Assembly (NCBI GenBank): GCA_029706075.1
Contig: JAINUG010000014.1
Span: 8,580,730-8,644,729, forward strand
Source of the DNA: Aldrovandia affinis
Taxonomy: Eukaryota; Chordata; Actinopteri; Notacanthiformes; Halosauridae
Reading direction: 5' to 3'
Length of the DNA stretch: 64,000 nt
Shown piece after piece: positions 21,862 to 36,100 of the stretch. The translations under genes were made by a program, and so were the position numbers. The notes below the pieces were generated by a model. That model did no database searches. It was not told the DNA's origin and was given only the letters and a program-made list of their open reading frames with translations. How positions within the stretch are numbered: position 1 is the stretch's first letter; every line of letters begins with the position of its first letter.

Positions 21862-23015
21862 GGTCCGGGCGAGCATGCAGCGCATAACCGTGGTGGACAT
21901 TTGCACCCAGGACAGCACACACGTGGTGGTAGTGGCCCGGCCTGTTGTGTGTTTTAGAAAGTGGACTCTGACGTGCTCGCGCACAGGGGCTGAAACCAAA
22001 ATGTGTTGTGTTAGCAAATGCTGACCTCGAGATTAAGACGACTGCCGCGTCATGACCTAATGGTCTAGTGACGTCTTTCCAAATCCTGTTAATTGTGTTC
22101 ACCGGGTTAAGGATGTGGACCCAGCAGGGTGGCCGTGTCTGGCCTGCCTTAGCCTGCTACTGCCCGGCAGCGCAGTCTCTCATGCGAGGGAAATATAAAG
22201 TCTGTTCGTTTGACGGAGATAGAAAGAAAAGAGATGAACTAGGAGAGAGAGGGAGGGAGAGACCCCTTGCACGTGTTAGAATGGACCGCAAAGGCACAGG
22301 AGGGTATTAACAAGCAGGTGTCTACCCTTCGCTTATAATCATTTTTGCGTAAACGCCTCCCTTAGCGCTATTTAGAGAGGGTCCGTTCCTGACAGCAATA
22401 GGGTCCTAGAGGTTTCACAATGGTGACCATTGAGTGACAGGGCATATCATAAATATATTATGATGATTATTATTATAATTGTTGTTGATATTATTATTAT
22501 ACAAACCATATGCTAAGATAAATGCAAGCTTATCACACTTGATTAATATAATATTTAAGTAAACTGTTTGAGTTGTTTTAGCGAATTCCATAAATTTATT
22601 AGATTAAATGTAGGCTTCCTCTATGGAAATAATGCCAAAGCACAAAGGTTGAAAGATACGCACTGCCCAGGCCACCGGTAAATCACGGTACGCCATTCAC
22701 TGTTTACAGCTCGTTCAATACAGAGTTAATCTTCATTGACATCTGCAATTTAAATTTATTGGCGAAAGATACAAGTTCAGCGATTATTCTGCTCTTTATC
22801 ACTTAAATTGCGTCTATAAATGAACCCCTTAAACGTCCTGAGCAAGCAAGTAGAAGCGTCAGAAATGTATGAACGCCCATTTTAATCTAATAGCCCAGAA
22901 TAAATATATGCGTTCGATTTAGAAATGATCCCTGTCCGTTCACTGTACTAAAACGACCATCTAAACCCGAGCAATTTGTTTGAAAAAAACAACAACTTAA
23001 TTTAATACGTTCAGA

Positions 23016-23017
<2 letters not shown>

Positions 23018-23063
<46 letters not shown>

Positions 23064-23073
23064 ACATACACAC
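23018..23073. repeat. (CA)n microsatellite
   Basis: About 22 CA units ending in CATACACACATAC. Confidence 0.95.
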
Positions 23074-26000
23074 CCTTTCGTCAAATAAATAACGAAAAAA
23101 TGAGACATAGGAATGATCCCAAATTCCATTCCCAGAGCCCGTAAAGGCTTACATCGAGAAGCAGGCTAGTATGGATATAAGTGATAGACTACCGAACTGA
23201 GCGAGAATTTGTCAAAGTGGACTGGTTGCGACAGAACATTCCTCGCATTATATTTATTGCATTTCATAAACCATATGTATCTGGCTCAGTTTCTCACTCG
23301 ACAGTGCAAACATTTTTGTCCATAATAATATTTGTAGCCGTGGTTTTCCTCGTGGGTTTACAATAATGCCTGAATGAAATTGACTGAACAGTCAATGGTC
23401 TAGGTATTATCTAGGTATTCCGAGTTGTACGGTTCTGTAATATGGATGATCTGAGTCGTTAAGGAATGTTTTATAAATTATGCTTAAAAATATGCAACAA
23501 TTTAACATATTATTATTATTATTAGTAGTAGTAGTAGTAATAGTAATATTGTTGTTGTTACTATTAAAATTACTATTATTATTGTTGTTTTCGTTGTTGC
23601 TCCTGATGTTAATTCTGTAGAACATCGTTATACCTTGTACTTTTCACAGAACACAAGCTAAATATTTAAGTTTATCCTATTGTAATTTGTCGTATATATT
23701 ATGGAATGATTTACACATCAGTTTTTTAGTTTGTTTTCTTAACTTCTCTATGTGTCTGTGTCAGTTCCTTCACAAAAACTTTAACCATGTGAAACTGATA
23801 TTAATTAATTTTCAAACATCATTGCTTTTTCATTACACATCTCTTTTACAATACGTGAAAATGATTAGCCTACAATAAGCAAAATCCGCCGATTCGGGAA
23901 ATGATTCATTGTTGCTCGTCATCTTACACCTTAGAGGTGGTTTTGATTTTGTGACAGTTTATTCTTTCCGAAATTATCCCTTCGATAAAGGTCGAAATAT
24001 GTAAGATTTACTTTGCGACCACCGTCGGCTCTTTGCCTTTAGATACACTGCTTGCATATTGGTGAAAAGCTTTATTGGCGAGTTCAATTTTAAGATTCCC
24101 AATTCATCTCCTTTTTATCACCAATTCTGATTGGTGATAAGCGCCGGCGCCGTTGTGCATGCTGGTTTGTAACCCAAATACGCCATTCAACTTCTTGGTA
24201 CTGCTGATCAAGATAACTCCTTCCTGTGCCATCTTGTTTCCCAAACACGTTTAATAAATTATTCACTGTATAGGCCACTAAATCCTACAATAAACAATAT
24301 TTTTCCATAGCGCCAGCAAACTAACTTGGCAGCGTGAATCAAGGAAAACTAACGCTTCCCCCCCTGAAGCTGGCACATGGGAGAAATGTCGGGCACTGGG
24401 CTAATTGTGTTTTGCGTCGGCAGTTTGGGTTGGACCGCTCTGTTCAGATATGACGCTGTTACAACCACGCAACTTGATTGTGACGGCCTGTTCTCATCAT
24501 TATGTATTCTTTATGTTCTTATTTTGTTATTGATATACAACTTTCAATAAAAAAATGTCGACTGGTGGGGTATTTCAGAGAAGCCTTTCTGACATATAAT
24601 GTTTCATTTTTAATTTATTTTACCGTATTGTTTGAACATATGCAGCCCTGCAGTGCGAATTGATTGCATGACGTGTGTTCTTCTGAATCAAGGGGAGCAG
24701 AAAATACGTGCATTTGTGTTAAGAAAACCCCTCTCATTGGTTTGGTGGGACGGAGGAGTATAGCCGTCTGTCAGCATCAATACCCGAGTTATTAGGGAAA
24801 TAAAGGGAGGGGGGGGTGCGGGGGTGCCCCCTAAAAGGCCTAAAATAAAAGGTTCTACTTAGGGAATAACATTGTCTCTTTGGGGTCTCTCGAAGTAACT
24901 GACCCGGAACGGGGTGGGTCTGGTTTAATGGAGTCAGTCTCCTGAGCTTGTTAGGCCGTGGCAGAGTCGTCCCTCCTGTTTAGGGGACGGGCGGAGACTG
25001 GACCCAGTGAAGTGTGTGTTTTTCAACAACTCCACAACGCAGCAGCAACCCATCTCGGGCTCTGCAGTCCACCGCTCGCAGATAAAGATGGGCGGCGGCC
25101 CGCACTAGAGACGCACGGTATCCTGCGGGATGTAGCGGGTGTCTGCCTTGTGTCTGTCAGCCGAGTTGGCCACAGGGCAAGACGTTTTTGCTCCCGACGT
25201 TCTCTCTCCGATATAATGAGGCGTTAGTAGCCCTGGGGGGTTCGACTCGGGGGCACAACACTAGCGGACAGGTTATACTACCCCCTCTCTGACATGACTT
25301 GCACGCCAAGTCACGCGCGTCCCCGGGACTTGTGCAGAGATGTGCACCGCCACCTTTTCTTGCATCTTCTATTTTGCGAACTTACCGCGCGCGTACGCAC
25401 GCCTCGGAAGAAATCCAGCAGATGCCCGGTGTATTTGTTTGCATTTTGTAGTTGATGGTAATTTTTCATGTAAGCGCGGGCTTGAACGGATGCATCTGGT
25501 AGCTCTCAGACAACCTGGCTCCAGCGAACATGTCTTCAGGGCGTGCAGGGCCGCGAGAGTGAGACAAGTGTAAATCTCTCTGACATTCTTTACCTACATT
25601 TTTGGGCGCCTCTCACCTGACGAAAGAGAATATTTTATTGCTCTCCGCAAATTAACGACCATTTGTCTAATTTTGCGGCAGAAAGGCCGCAAAAGGTTAT
25701 CCAACTATAATCATGGGAATGCCTGCCGGTGTATTTGCTACTTAAAGTAAACGTGGCAGGTGTCGTAAAATGTTGAAAATGTCAATTTCCTGAGGCAGCC
25801 TATATATGAACATAGGACAAAACTAACACGTACGTGTTAGAAATAATTATTGTGTGCACTTTTACAACTTTATTATACAGAATATAAGGTCATTAATATA
25901 AGGTCATTTTTAAAGATGGTTATACCCGTTTTACTGTTACAGCCACCACAACTGCATGACTACTGAGTCAACACAACTGATAATGTTTTCATAACAAATG

Positions 26001-26353
26001 TTAGATGAGCAATCTACCATTATAGTAAATAGTAGTAGCAGTAGGTGTTGTCATTGGTTTGAGCATGGAATTGTATCTGTGCATTCATTCATTTCCCAAC
26101 AATTGCCAGTGGTTTTGCAAATATGCACAAATGTGTGCAGGACAGAGGGCCACTGTGTTTACAAAGGTTTAATGTTTTTAAAAAACTGGCACATAATTTT
26201 GGAGCAAAAAAAAATAGGAGCAATGTGTTACACATTAAACCTTTATGCTATATTGGGTCCTGCACTTTGCACAAAAGGGTTTAATTTGCAATGAAAGGTA
26301 CTTTTGCATATGTAGGTGTGTATCCCACGCTGGTGGCTTGTAAGTGGACTCAC

Positions 26354-26396
26354 ATGCATGTGTTGTGGCCTTCTTTAAGTGCCACAACACATGCAT
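26354..26396. repeat. Perfect 15-bp inverted repeat with 13-base loop
   Basis: ATGCATGTGTTGTGG at 26354-26368 is exactly complementary to CCACAACACATGCAT at 26382-26396. As RNA it would be a short perfect hairpin. No similarity to a known microRNA is claimed; the stem is shorter than usual precursors. Confidence 0.8.
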
Positions 26397-27597
26397 CCAC
26401 AAGTGACTCCTCTAAAGCTTAATGTTAAATGAATGCAAGACATGGCCATCTTGTTTAATAAAGGGCGTTTGATTGGTCAAAACCACCCATTACAATGCAA
26501 CCTCACAATCTCATGAATGACATTTTCTGAATTATGCCGGTTTTAAAAGCTGTCATTTTGGAAGAGAACAGAGAAAAAGCAACAAACAAAACACTTGGTT
26601 TTACATGCTTCACTACAAATCACATTTTTCTGAATCTGCATGGAACTGTAATTATATTAACTGTAACTATAAAGTGCAATATGTATTTATTGTAGCATGT
26701 GATATGACAGCATAAACGTGGACAATGGGTTTGTCATGGGTCTTGGTTTGTAGCCATACTGAACTTGTGATACACTTGAAATTAGGAAAAATAATAAAAA
26801 TAATAATATACATGGTTCTCACCTGTACTGCCTAAATAGCAAGTGAGAGGTTTCTTCAATTAAAAGATATCATACTTGAAATCAAAGCACCAAATCAAAC
26901 CTCTGAAATGTGCACACCATTTCTCTTACATGGTACACACATTATCCTGACATAATCAAGATGGATGTGCGCAAATTAGCAGCCGCTTTCTTCAGGCCAT
27001 AAAATGTGGATTTTAAAGTAAATAGCGATTTCTCATAATGGGTCATTCCAACTAACATGAAGCGTTTGCATCCACACCGTTACCTCAGTCCTGTGTCAAT
27101 GCATGCAGTGTTATGTCCTCACATAAATGGTTTAAAAGTCATCCATTTGCCACATTTGCATTTACTATAACAAAACAATATATAGATATTTATTTGAAGA
27201 CCATTTAAATGTCAGTGATTACAGCACAGCAATATGGTATGACATATCTGCTGTTAGTGACAGAGTGGTGAATGACACTTCAAGGGGAAATTATTGAGGA
27301 ACTGCTTGGCATATTTTCGGAACTTTGGCGCATGTAAAACTTGTCGTATTCCTAGGTTCAACTGTAGTGCACGTTGTGCTCAACTTTGAGTGATTCATTT
27401 AAACGATGCTCGTTTTTCCTGTGTCTTACGCAGTGCAAAGTTGGTACACACACATTTGTATGATGTTGAAAAGGCAATCCCACAAGGTTTAAATTAATAG
27501 AAGCCTATATCAGCCTCATGACAAATTCAATTCTAAACTCAATGCACCGGAAATTGTAAATGCTCACTATACAAAAACACAAAAGCTAGTACACGCA

Positions 27598-27740
27598 TGC
27601 AAACACACGCTCCCTCTCTCAAACACACAAACACTCTCTCTCTTTCTCTCTCAAACGCACAATCACTCTCTCTCCCTCTCTCACACACACACACACTCTC
27701 TCACTCTCACACTCTCTCTCACACACACACACAAATACAT

Positions 27741-27775
<35 letters not shown>

Positions 27776-27858
27776 AATATACTGTCACACACAGTCTCAC
27801 AATCTCTCTCTCTCACACTCTGTCTCTCACACAGACACACACGTTCTCTGTCACACAG

Positions 27859-27914
<56 letters not shown>
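27598..27914. repeat. Compound CT/CA microsatellite
   Basis: Over 300 bases of alternating (CA)n, (TC)n and CACACT blocks ending in a long pure (CA)n from about 27859. The Ser/Leu/His/Thr-rich 126-codon frame and its reverse frames come entirely from the repeat. Confidence 0.95.
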
Positions 27915-27918
<4 letters not shown>

Positions 27919-30036
27919 CCTGCTTGACTGCTATTATTGTGCATTTAAGAAAAAACTACACAGTAGCATATGCGTGAAATGAAAGATTGGCCACATGTAC
28001 TTGGCAGTGAAAGCATGTAAACATGTTTTTTTGTAGTGATACCAATGGCCTGTCCAGGGTGTTGTGGTGAAAATTATGGGGACATATGACATATGATGGA
28101 CTTGGGGGTCACATGCATGTGTTCTGCAATCGTTCACCAGCTTTCATTTGAATTAAACTTGCACAATAACACAAAATAAATTAATGTTGCTCATTTAAAA
28201 TAGATATTGCCATTGCAAGCCCATTAATTAACATAAAACATATGGCTAAAGGTGTAATTTACCATGACTTCTACATACTTTGAGTAATTTGCATGAAACT
28301 TGATAAACTTGTATATCATATTTATAGATGGGGAATAAGAAACAAAATGTTGCAATAGCATTCAAATAAATAAATTAATACATGGATGAATTAATAATCA
28401 TTCTTCGCATTATTTTGTTGCCGTTTTACACAAAAAACTTTAATTGTGGGGTGAATTCTGTCATTTTGATGGTGGATGGCATTGGCTCAGTTCAGATTTG
28501 TCCCATAATACATTTCCAATCCCTGCTCAAATGAATCCATTTCAACAATTTAATTTAATTTGATTGGGGTCCCTGTAAGGCATCGTTGAGCCGACTCCAT
28601 CCTGTGGTTTTCCTTCCCAGTTTTTCCCCTAGCAAAATTGGGCTTCTTAAATATAGAGTTGGATTCAAGTCTTACAAATCATGAACAAAAGTCACATATA
28701 CAGGCAAATCTGATTTATTTTAAATATTGGATAAAAGAAAATACTCTATACATTTTAGAGATCAGTTTACAATTTGGATTAAAAAAACATGGAAGTGCAA
28801 GGAAAAATTAAATACAGCTATGAAATAAATAAAATCGCAAATAATGTTTGGATGAATTGTTGAATTTCCTCCTCCTGTTGAGCTTCATTCCATAAAATAA
28901 CACCCCCTTTTACAATGGTTATGGGCAGGGCTGCTGTAACAGAATTACAACATGGATTTCATATGAATACATGTTTTTATTATAAAATATAAATCATTGT
29001 TCATGCTACTGTACCTTATGGTTATGTCCCTCTCTGTTTCCTCTTATTGGGTAACTAATTGAAAAGTTACACAAAATTGGAGACACCCCTATAGATTTTG
29101 TAGCCATTAAATCCTATTACGTTTTTTGTTTTTCCGGATAGAAAAGGTGAGGGGAGATTTGTCCTTTGGGTCTCAAACATTGAGGAACATAAAGCCATAT
29201 TGTTTCCCATTCATTGTAGCCTAGAATTTATAACAAGTAACGCAGAGGAAATGAGAACTTGGGGCTGGCTCTAGGATTATACAGACTGGATTGAAGTGCC
29301 CAATAACGATCCGGAACACAAAGAAGGAGCGACTGAAAACCTTGCCAAATTCAAACTCTTTCAAGTTCACTTTTAAGTGGAATAATGCTCCTCCCCATCT
29401 CATTTAACAAACAACATAGAGACTTTGCACAGTAGGCGACACTATCTGTGTATGTCTTAAGCTTAATGTATTAAATGTTTTGGGGGGGTTTAAGATAAGA
29501 CCAAATCTAAATTTAATAAACGAAGCAAATGTATTTCAAGATTTGACTTTTTTAAAATATCTACCCTGACCGGCAGATTTGAGGATGCGCGGCTTCCAAT
29601 GACCGATAACATTAGTGGGTGATGATGTTATTTTTAATTCGCGTCGAATGTTTTAAAACCAGGGGTTGCATTATTCAATTTAAGCTCTGCCGTTGATTAT
29701 CAGAATAACTCCTCAAATTACTCTTCAAATAGTGTACTATAACCACCGTGTTTACTGTAACCTTCTTGGGGAATTATAATCAGATGGAATTACCGGATTG
29801 TTTTCAGATCTCGCACGGTTTGATACAGTAACACCCAACTGGCAACCTCGCGTCCCTTTATTTATTTAAAAAGGAGAAATGCAATAGCCATTTTTTCCGG
29901 GGGGTCAGAGGTCTTTCGTTTGCCCCATTTGCCGAATGGTGTTTCATCGACATGATGTTACAATTTATCTGCGCAATAGAACTTCTGAGAGGAACCCGAG
30001 TTTGACAGTTAACTTCGTATTTGAAATCATTCACGT

Positions 30037-30130
<94 letters not shown>

Positions 30131-33100
30131 TGGGGGGGGGCACTTTCTGTGCAGAGAACTATGTGCCACTTTTGATTAAGCATCGTTTCAGAATGATGAC
30201 CACAGACATGAGATAATGAGGCCCTTCGATAACGCGGTCTTCCTCTTTCTCATGGAGTAGAGCTGTCGCCAGTTCACAAAACGACACTGTACATCGGCAC
30301 CACGCTACTCACATCCAATTTGTCCCCCACAAAAGCTGATTCCCCCCCTCCCGCTCTCCACGAACAAACCAGCACCCGAGGACCAGTCCCTTTGATTCAC
30401 ATCCAATCATTTGCAATATTTTTTTCCGTGTAATTAATTGCAATCCCATCACCTTACAGTAGTAGTACTCAATTAATTCGCAAAGTATGTCAAAGGTTCC
30501 CGATTCCCCTGGTGGTCACCAATTTCTGAAGGTCCACGGCTCTTTTACGAGCAATGGATCTTATTGCGGCAATGGTGTCACCCTCGTGCAGAAATGTTGT
30601 GGGCCATTCGCCCCTGAAAACGCAGATTGCTAATATGATTTAATTTGTGCGTGTGCGTTGATTGGGTTCTGAATACGCCTGACACAAATTATAAGGTATA
30701 TTAAAAATATTTGGTATCGAAATACAACAGTTCCCCCGGCCCGCCCATTCTTATTAGAACTTCCATCATTAGTCCATCCAGGTTCAACTAACGTTCAAAC
30801 TATCCCTGCTCATTAAACCCCAAAAATGGCTTTATGTAAAACATCTGTAAAAGGGAACCAGAATGGATGACAACACAGTTCCCCACCTCTTCCTACTTAT
30901 TTTCCTTTCATGTGGCTTTCTTTTATTTTACCATGTCTTTGTAAACTTTAGAGGCATTGTTTGTGTTTCAAATGTCATAAGGCTCGGCTAATTCTAACGT
31001 TTAGCATATGTGGCGAACATACAGCATAAATATGACGGCGTTCTGAGTTCACCAGAGCTCCACATTTCGTCCGTCCATTGTGTGTTTTTTCGTTTATTCT
31101 TTTCTTTTTTTTACCGCCGTGTTAATGTTTACCACACTTTTAAACTGTAATTTCACAACTATTACAAAAAAAAACAGACACCAAAAATATGGAAAAATAT
31201 GTGCTTGATGTAGTCGCATGTGTAAGCATATACATACATCTCTTAGTTACTTAAACACATTGGGCAAACGCCATCGACAGCCTATAAGTTAATTCATGAA
31301 ATTATTATTATTAGAAACATTATTTTTTATAACATTTACTTGCCATTTGTTGTTTTCTAGTAGGGAAATATTGTTTAGCCCTTGTGTTTCACTTACGGAA
31401 AATGCAATACACACTAATAGCCATAAGGGGAAAAACTAAACGAAATCAACATAAAATGGGGCTTTGTAATGCCTAATAAAGCAATTACGAAAATAAGAAA
31501 TATGATCTCGGATACATTACTTTAATAATTATGATTAGCACTCCACCGTGAGTGTGTGGAGTATCGTTAACGGCAGTATCTGGGCCATACTCTCACCGGG
31601 ATTGTTTAAAATTGAGGTCCGGTATGCCTTAAGTCGTTTGAGTCAGGTAGGATTTATGGCCTGCATTCAATCTAACCGCATTGCGGTTTCTTCCCAGCTT
31701 TGGATTTCAGTTTCAATCAAATGTCACTTTTTCCCGTTTCTTCCATAACATGCGTGCCATCACAGAATCGCACCCCTACGTGGCTCCGACAGACGCATGG
31801 AAGAATGAAAACAAACACTTTAAATAAATACGCAAACCGATGTTGACAATGACAATCCGCATTGCGGTTAAATTGATTCCATTCATTATGAATATAAAAT
31901 TGTTTTTACAATTTTTAAGAGCAATCTTGTGGTAACAACTTTATTATAATTGCATGGCGTTCGCATTACATTTTTGGTCAACTGGAAACAACGCTCGACC
32001 ACAGATAGATTTTAATCTATTATTTAAAATGATTTAAATGACCTCCTTCTGGTCACCTTGATTAGAAGGTAAATGCTGTATGATTTTCAGCACAAAGTAA
32101 TGGGCCGGTAAATTACGAAGACAGCACAACGGTGACGCCAAACAAGTGTGCACTATGAAGAACGCAGATACGCTTGGGCTGGTTGTATATTTCAAGACCT
32201 TCTAAGTAGCTGACTGACATCTCGAACTCAAATTTCCACATGGGCATTTCGTGGAACAGCCGACGTTGAAACTGGAATGTTCAGTAGTTCCTTGAAGAGC
32301 TCACCTTATAGCCTACTTTCCAAATCAAATCGATTCTTGAAAAGGGCGGCGCACACCTAATGTCTGTATAATATCGAACAGAATTGATTTTAAGCTCTGA
32401 GATTTATTTTGTTTTCTTTCGGGTTCCAGCGACTCAGCGACATGCCGCATTGATCTCCCGAGGCAACATGGGGGAAATGCACAATCCACTCAGTTTTAGG
32501 GGATCTTATGAAATTGGTATTGCTTCGTTTCAGCACATTTGAGTTGTAAGTGACAGGCAAGAGTCCAGGGCAAGGGGGGGGGTGCATTTTGCTTTTCCTA
32601 TACAAGAATATGTTAACACGCGGCTGTGTCCCTAGCTGCTTCGCATCTTACGTTATTATCATAATACTACATAGGAGCAGTAGTAGTAGAAGTAGCCTAG
32701 TATTAGACACGACAGTGTCCTATTGTAAACGGACAATAAAGTTGTTCATAAACCTCATCTCAAAAAGAAAAGAAGGTGCACCGATCGATTTTTATAAAAT
32801 AATCACATGTCGGTTATGTTACACATTTCAATGGACAACTTCTGTCAGCGAAGAACGAATCAAACGTTTTGCATTTTGACCACGTTTTACTGCATTGCGT
32901 ATCCTCTGTGACTCCACTCTCCTGTTCCAAGTTAGGTTTTGACCGTCTCAATAGGGTGACGTGTGACATGACTGTAGACACCATCTCTGCGCAGTCAAGG
33001 CCGGCAAAGTCAATACGAATGAATTTCACGCTGTTGATATTTCTACAGAATCCAAGCCAGCCCAAATGTTGTACAAATCTACCAGCTGCATTGTCAGCCT

Positions 33101-36100
33101 ATAGGCTTACCATAAACGGACGAGAAAATGCCTCCATGGTCAGATGAAATCTGAATGCAAATTGTAAGGAAGGCTGTGTCATGTTTTGCGTTGTAAAGTT
33201 GCAATCCGACACAAATATTGAACACGTAAAAAAAGAGACTGATAAACAGATTGGAGCGGGGGAAAGGAAGGGGGAGGGAAGGAGAGGGGTGTAAATAGAG
33301 GGCTTATTTTACATAGGGGAAATTAGAAAGCCTGCCACATTTGAACGGGAATGTATACTTCGTCTGGCCCAGAACGCTGTCATATTAATAGACATCCTTT
33401 CTTTAGGATAAATGTTAAAATGAATGGCTTCCGAAATATTCATAATCACAGTATGCAGTTAAACATCCAGGACTGTTTCTACGCTGACCTAAGAGAGAGA
33501 AAAAAGGTAGGCCGTGTAATGTGCCAATTGGACAAACGGGTTTCTTCTCCGATTATGAAACATAAATTCACCCTTCGTGAGTCTCGAAAATGTATGGTCT
33601 TCACTCACGCGCAACGATCGAAGACTAGAACTATTTAACAAACACATAAATTAATGAGCACGTCTTCCTAAAACACAGCATTTTAAAAAAATACCCATTC
33701 CAAGCAAAAACACCCATTTGTTGTGACCCCCACAAAGTCTCCGTTTACGTGAGTTTCTTCTGTCCTCCCTGTTACAGCAAACTTAATGTCATTTTTTTCT
33801 CTTTTAATACAAGTCTATTTAAACGTGGAAATATTGGCCCCTGACACGTAGACCGTCTTTTCAAGGATTCCGATTCCCCATAATTTGACACGAGACCAAT
33901 CGAGGGGCGGGTGTCTGGGCAAACGAAACGCCTTTAGGCCCACATACTGGGTAATCTGCGTGTCCTTAATGCCAGCATGGCGTCCCTCGTCTCGATTACC
34001 TGTCCAGCCAGATACTCTAGACCCGTCCTTTACTTCGGGGCATGGCATGCACAATGATGTCCATACCCCCCCCATGTCACCACGTCATGGCCTCATTTAG
34101 CAGGTTATTGTGTGGTACCTAAAATAAGTTACTCGAATGAGATACAATCTCCTCCTCCCTCACTACAAACGAGGGGTTTAACGCATTTTCTTTTCTATTG
34201 CAACTTTTTCTCCGATAATGGCGAATATTGCCCATTCCTGCAAACTGTATCCTCCTTCAAGATGAGTAATAATTGCCAACATTTGCTGAGCGGGTTTATT
34301 TCGCATCAAAATTCAATTACTCGTTTTCACTCCTTATAGTGTCCTAAACAATACGTGTTTTTTGTTTTCTTCCTTTTTTGTAATTTTGGTGATCTACGTC
34401 CTCGATGTTGAAATGGACGCGAGTGGAGCGAAATCTCGCAATCAATCACCCGTATCAAAGCCATTGCGTTTTTACTGCCGCAGCCAGTACTACCTCGGAG
34501 CACTGACCCCGTAAAAGTTTATATAGTGTATTGACTATTCTCTGAGGGTTGCTTACTTAATTAAGCTCGGTGGCCTTTGAGGGGGGAAAAAAGGAGGGTA
34601 CCGCTGTGTCAACACAGCCGCCGTCTTGGTGACACCTTGTGCTAAATTGAAATGTGCTGCAAATAGGGGCTAAAGTTTAAAGAATAATAAGCGTGTAATC
34701 GGCACAAGCCAAACCTCACACGTGCAAAAAAGGGGGGAATATTTACACCAAACCCGTCAAAGTAAACGTTCCCACCCACTCCCCCTTTCCGTCGCCAGCG
34801 AGCTCAAATAACGGCTCCCAGAGAAAACGTTCTGTCTTCTTTACTTTCCCCAAAAAACAAGTTTCTGAATCTAATCCAAACGTTTCAATTGTTTGATATT
34901 TGTCGCAAAAAACTATTACATAAACTAAATTATGACATTAATCGAATTAAATATAGGTAAAAGTGTAAGCGCAGGCCGTGTAAATCTAAGGAGGACAATG
35001 AAACATGAAGTCCAGTGTAGGCTACACACGGGAACGAGTATAAATAACTAATTAAAACTATGGGACCAGAATAAGTGTCATGTCCAAATAGAAGGATGCA
35101 TGTTCAAACCATAAGACCCCCCCTATATATATATATATATATATACCCACATATCGTCCAATAACACAGTAAAATGTTCGGTGTTAATGTAGGCTATTCC
35201 ATCAGAGTTTATTCAACTCTGAACAACGTAGGCCACTGAACAAACTCCCTACCTTACTACAGTTTGAAACAGGAATACGTGTCTTTGGCCAGAGGGCTCC
35301 AGGACGAACCACTATCTAGCCAATGTTTAACTAAGATGGCTGCACCACCGTCGAATCCCTGTTGTTGACTCGCAAATTAATCATCCAATGCGTAGTCGGC
35401 GCCAGTGTAGATTTATCGCGCGCATGAGGCAGCCGGGGAGAGACCAAGAGACTTCACACCTTGATGCGTTTGATCCGAGATTAGCCTCGCCTCACTCATA
35501 ACACGGGTCTCCGGGGGCTTTCACTTAAGAGACTCGTAATTGACATACGTTTGTACATCATTAACCGAACGTTAAATTAAAACAACTAATACAATGTTAT
35601 AAAAGAACATAACAATGTTCCGTATTATGTGCCACGGAGAGACGAATGAAGTGAAGTCATACCTCTGCTGAAATGAGAATATCGCGCTTGTGCGACCACC
35701 GTCACCAGTATCAACAAGTAATAAAAAAAAATAAAAAATATACATATGTCTGCAAGTTTTAAAAGTCAATAAAAAATAGTTTGTAGAAAGCAATGGGGGA
35801 AACCGGTTAATATTTTTTTTTTTTGGGGGATGGAAAAAGTTAACATTACATGAAGTAACCACTGCACTATTAAATAATATCGTTCAAATTATAACCGAAA
35901 CGGACGTACTGTAAAGCACCCCATCCATTGCACAGATCGGAGAACTGATTTTATTTGAACTAAAGACGATATAGACGCTCGCAATGGAATGGACGTCACC
36001 GGGTTGGCGCCACGCGCTCTTAAAAATGTGCGTCAAAAATGCACGGCTGGAGTGCCTAATCACTTTAAATGTTCCGCTTCTATCTCCAGTCATCGAAGCT

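Larger units (their letters stand above)
21862..27597. other. Transposon-poor intergenic DNA upstream of tbx3
   Basis: 5.7 kb of mostly unique sequence. It contains (CA)n at 23018-23073, mixed ATT/TTG/TAG trinucleotide runs at 23505-23592, a CpG-rich stretch around 25070-25600, and a perfect inverted repeat at 26354-26396. No exon or RNA gene is supported; the 89-codon frame at 24958-25227 lies in CpG-rich DNA and has no recognisable domain. Confidence 0.4.

Noticed and set aside
24958-25227. 89-codon frame in CpG-rich upstream DNA
   Set aside because: No domain or splice context; GC-rich DNA has few stop codons by chance.
27597-27977. 126-codon His/Ser/Thr-rich frame
   Set aside because: Produced entirely by the CT/CA microsatellite.
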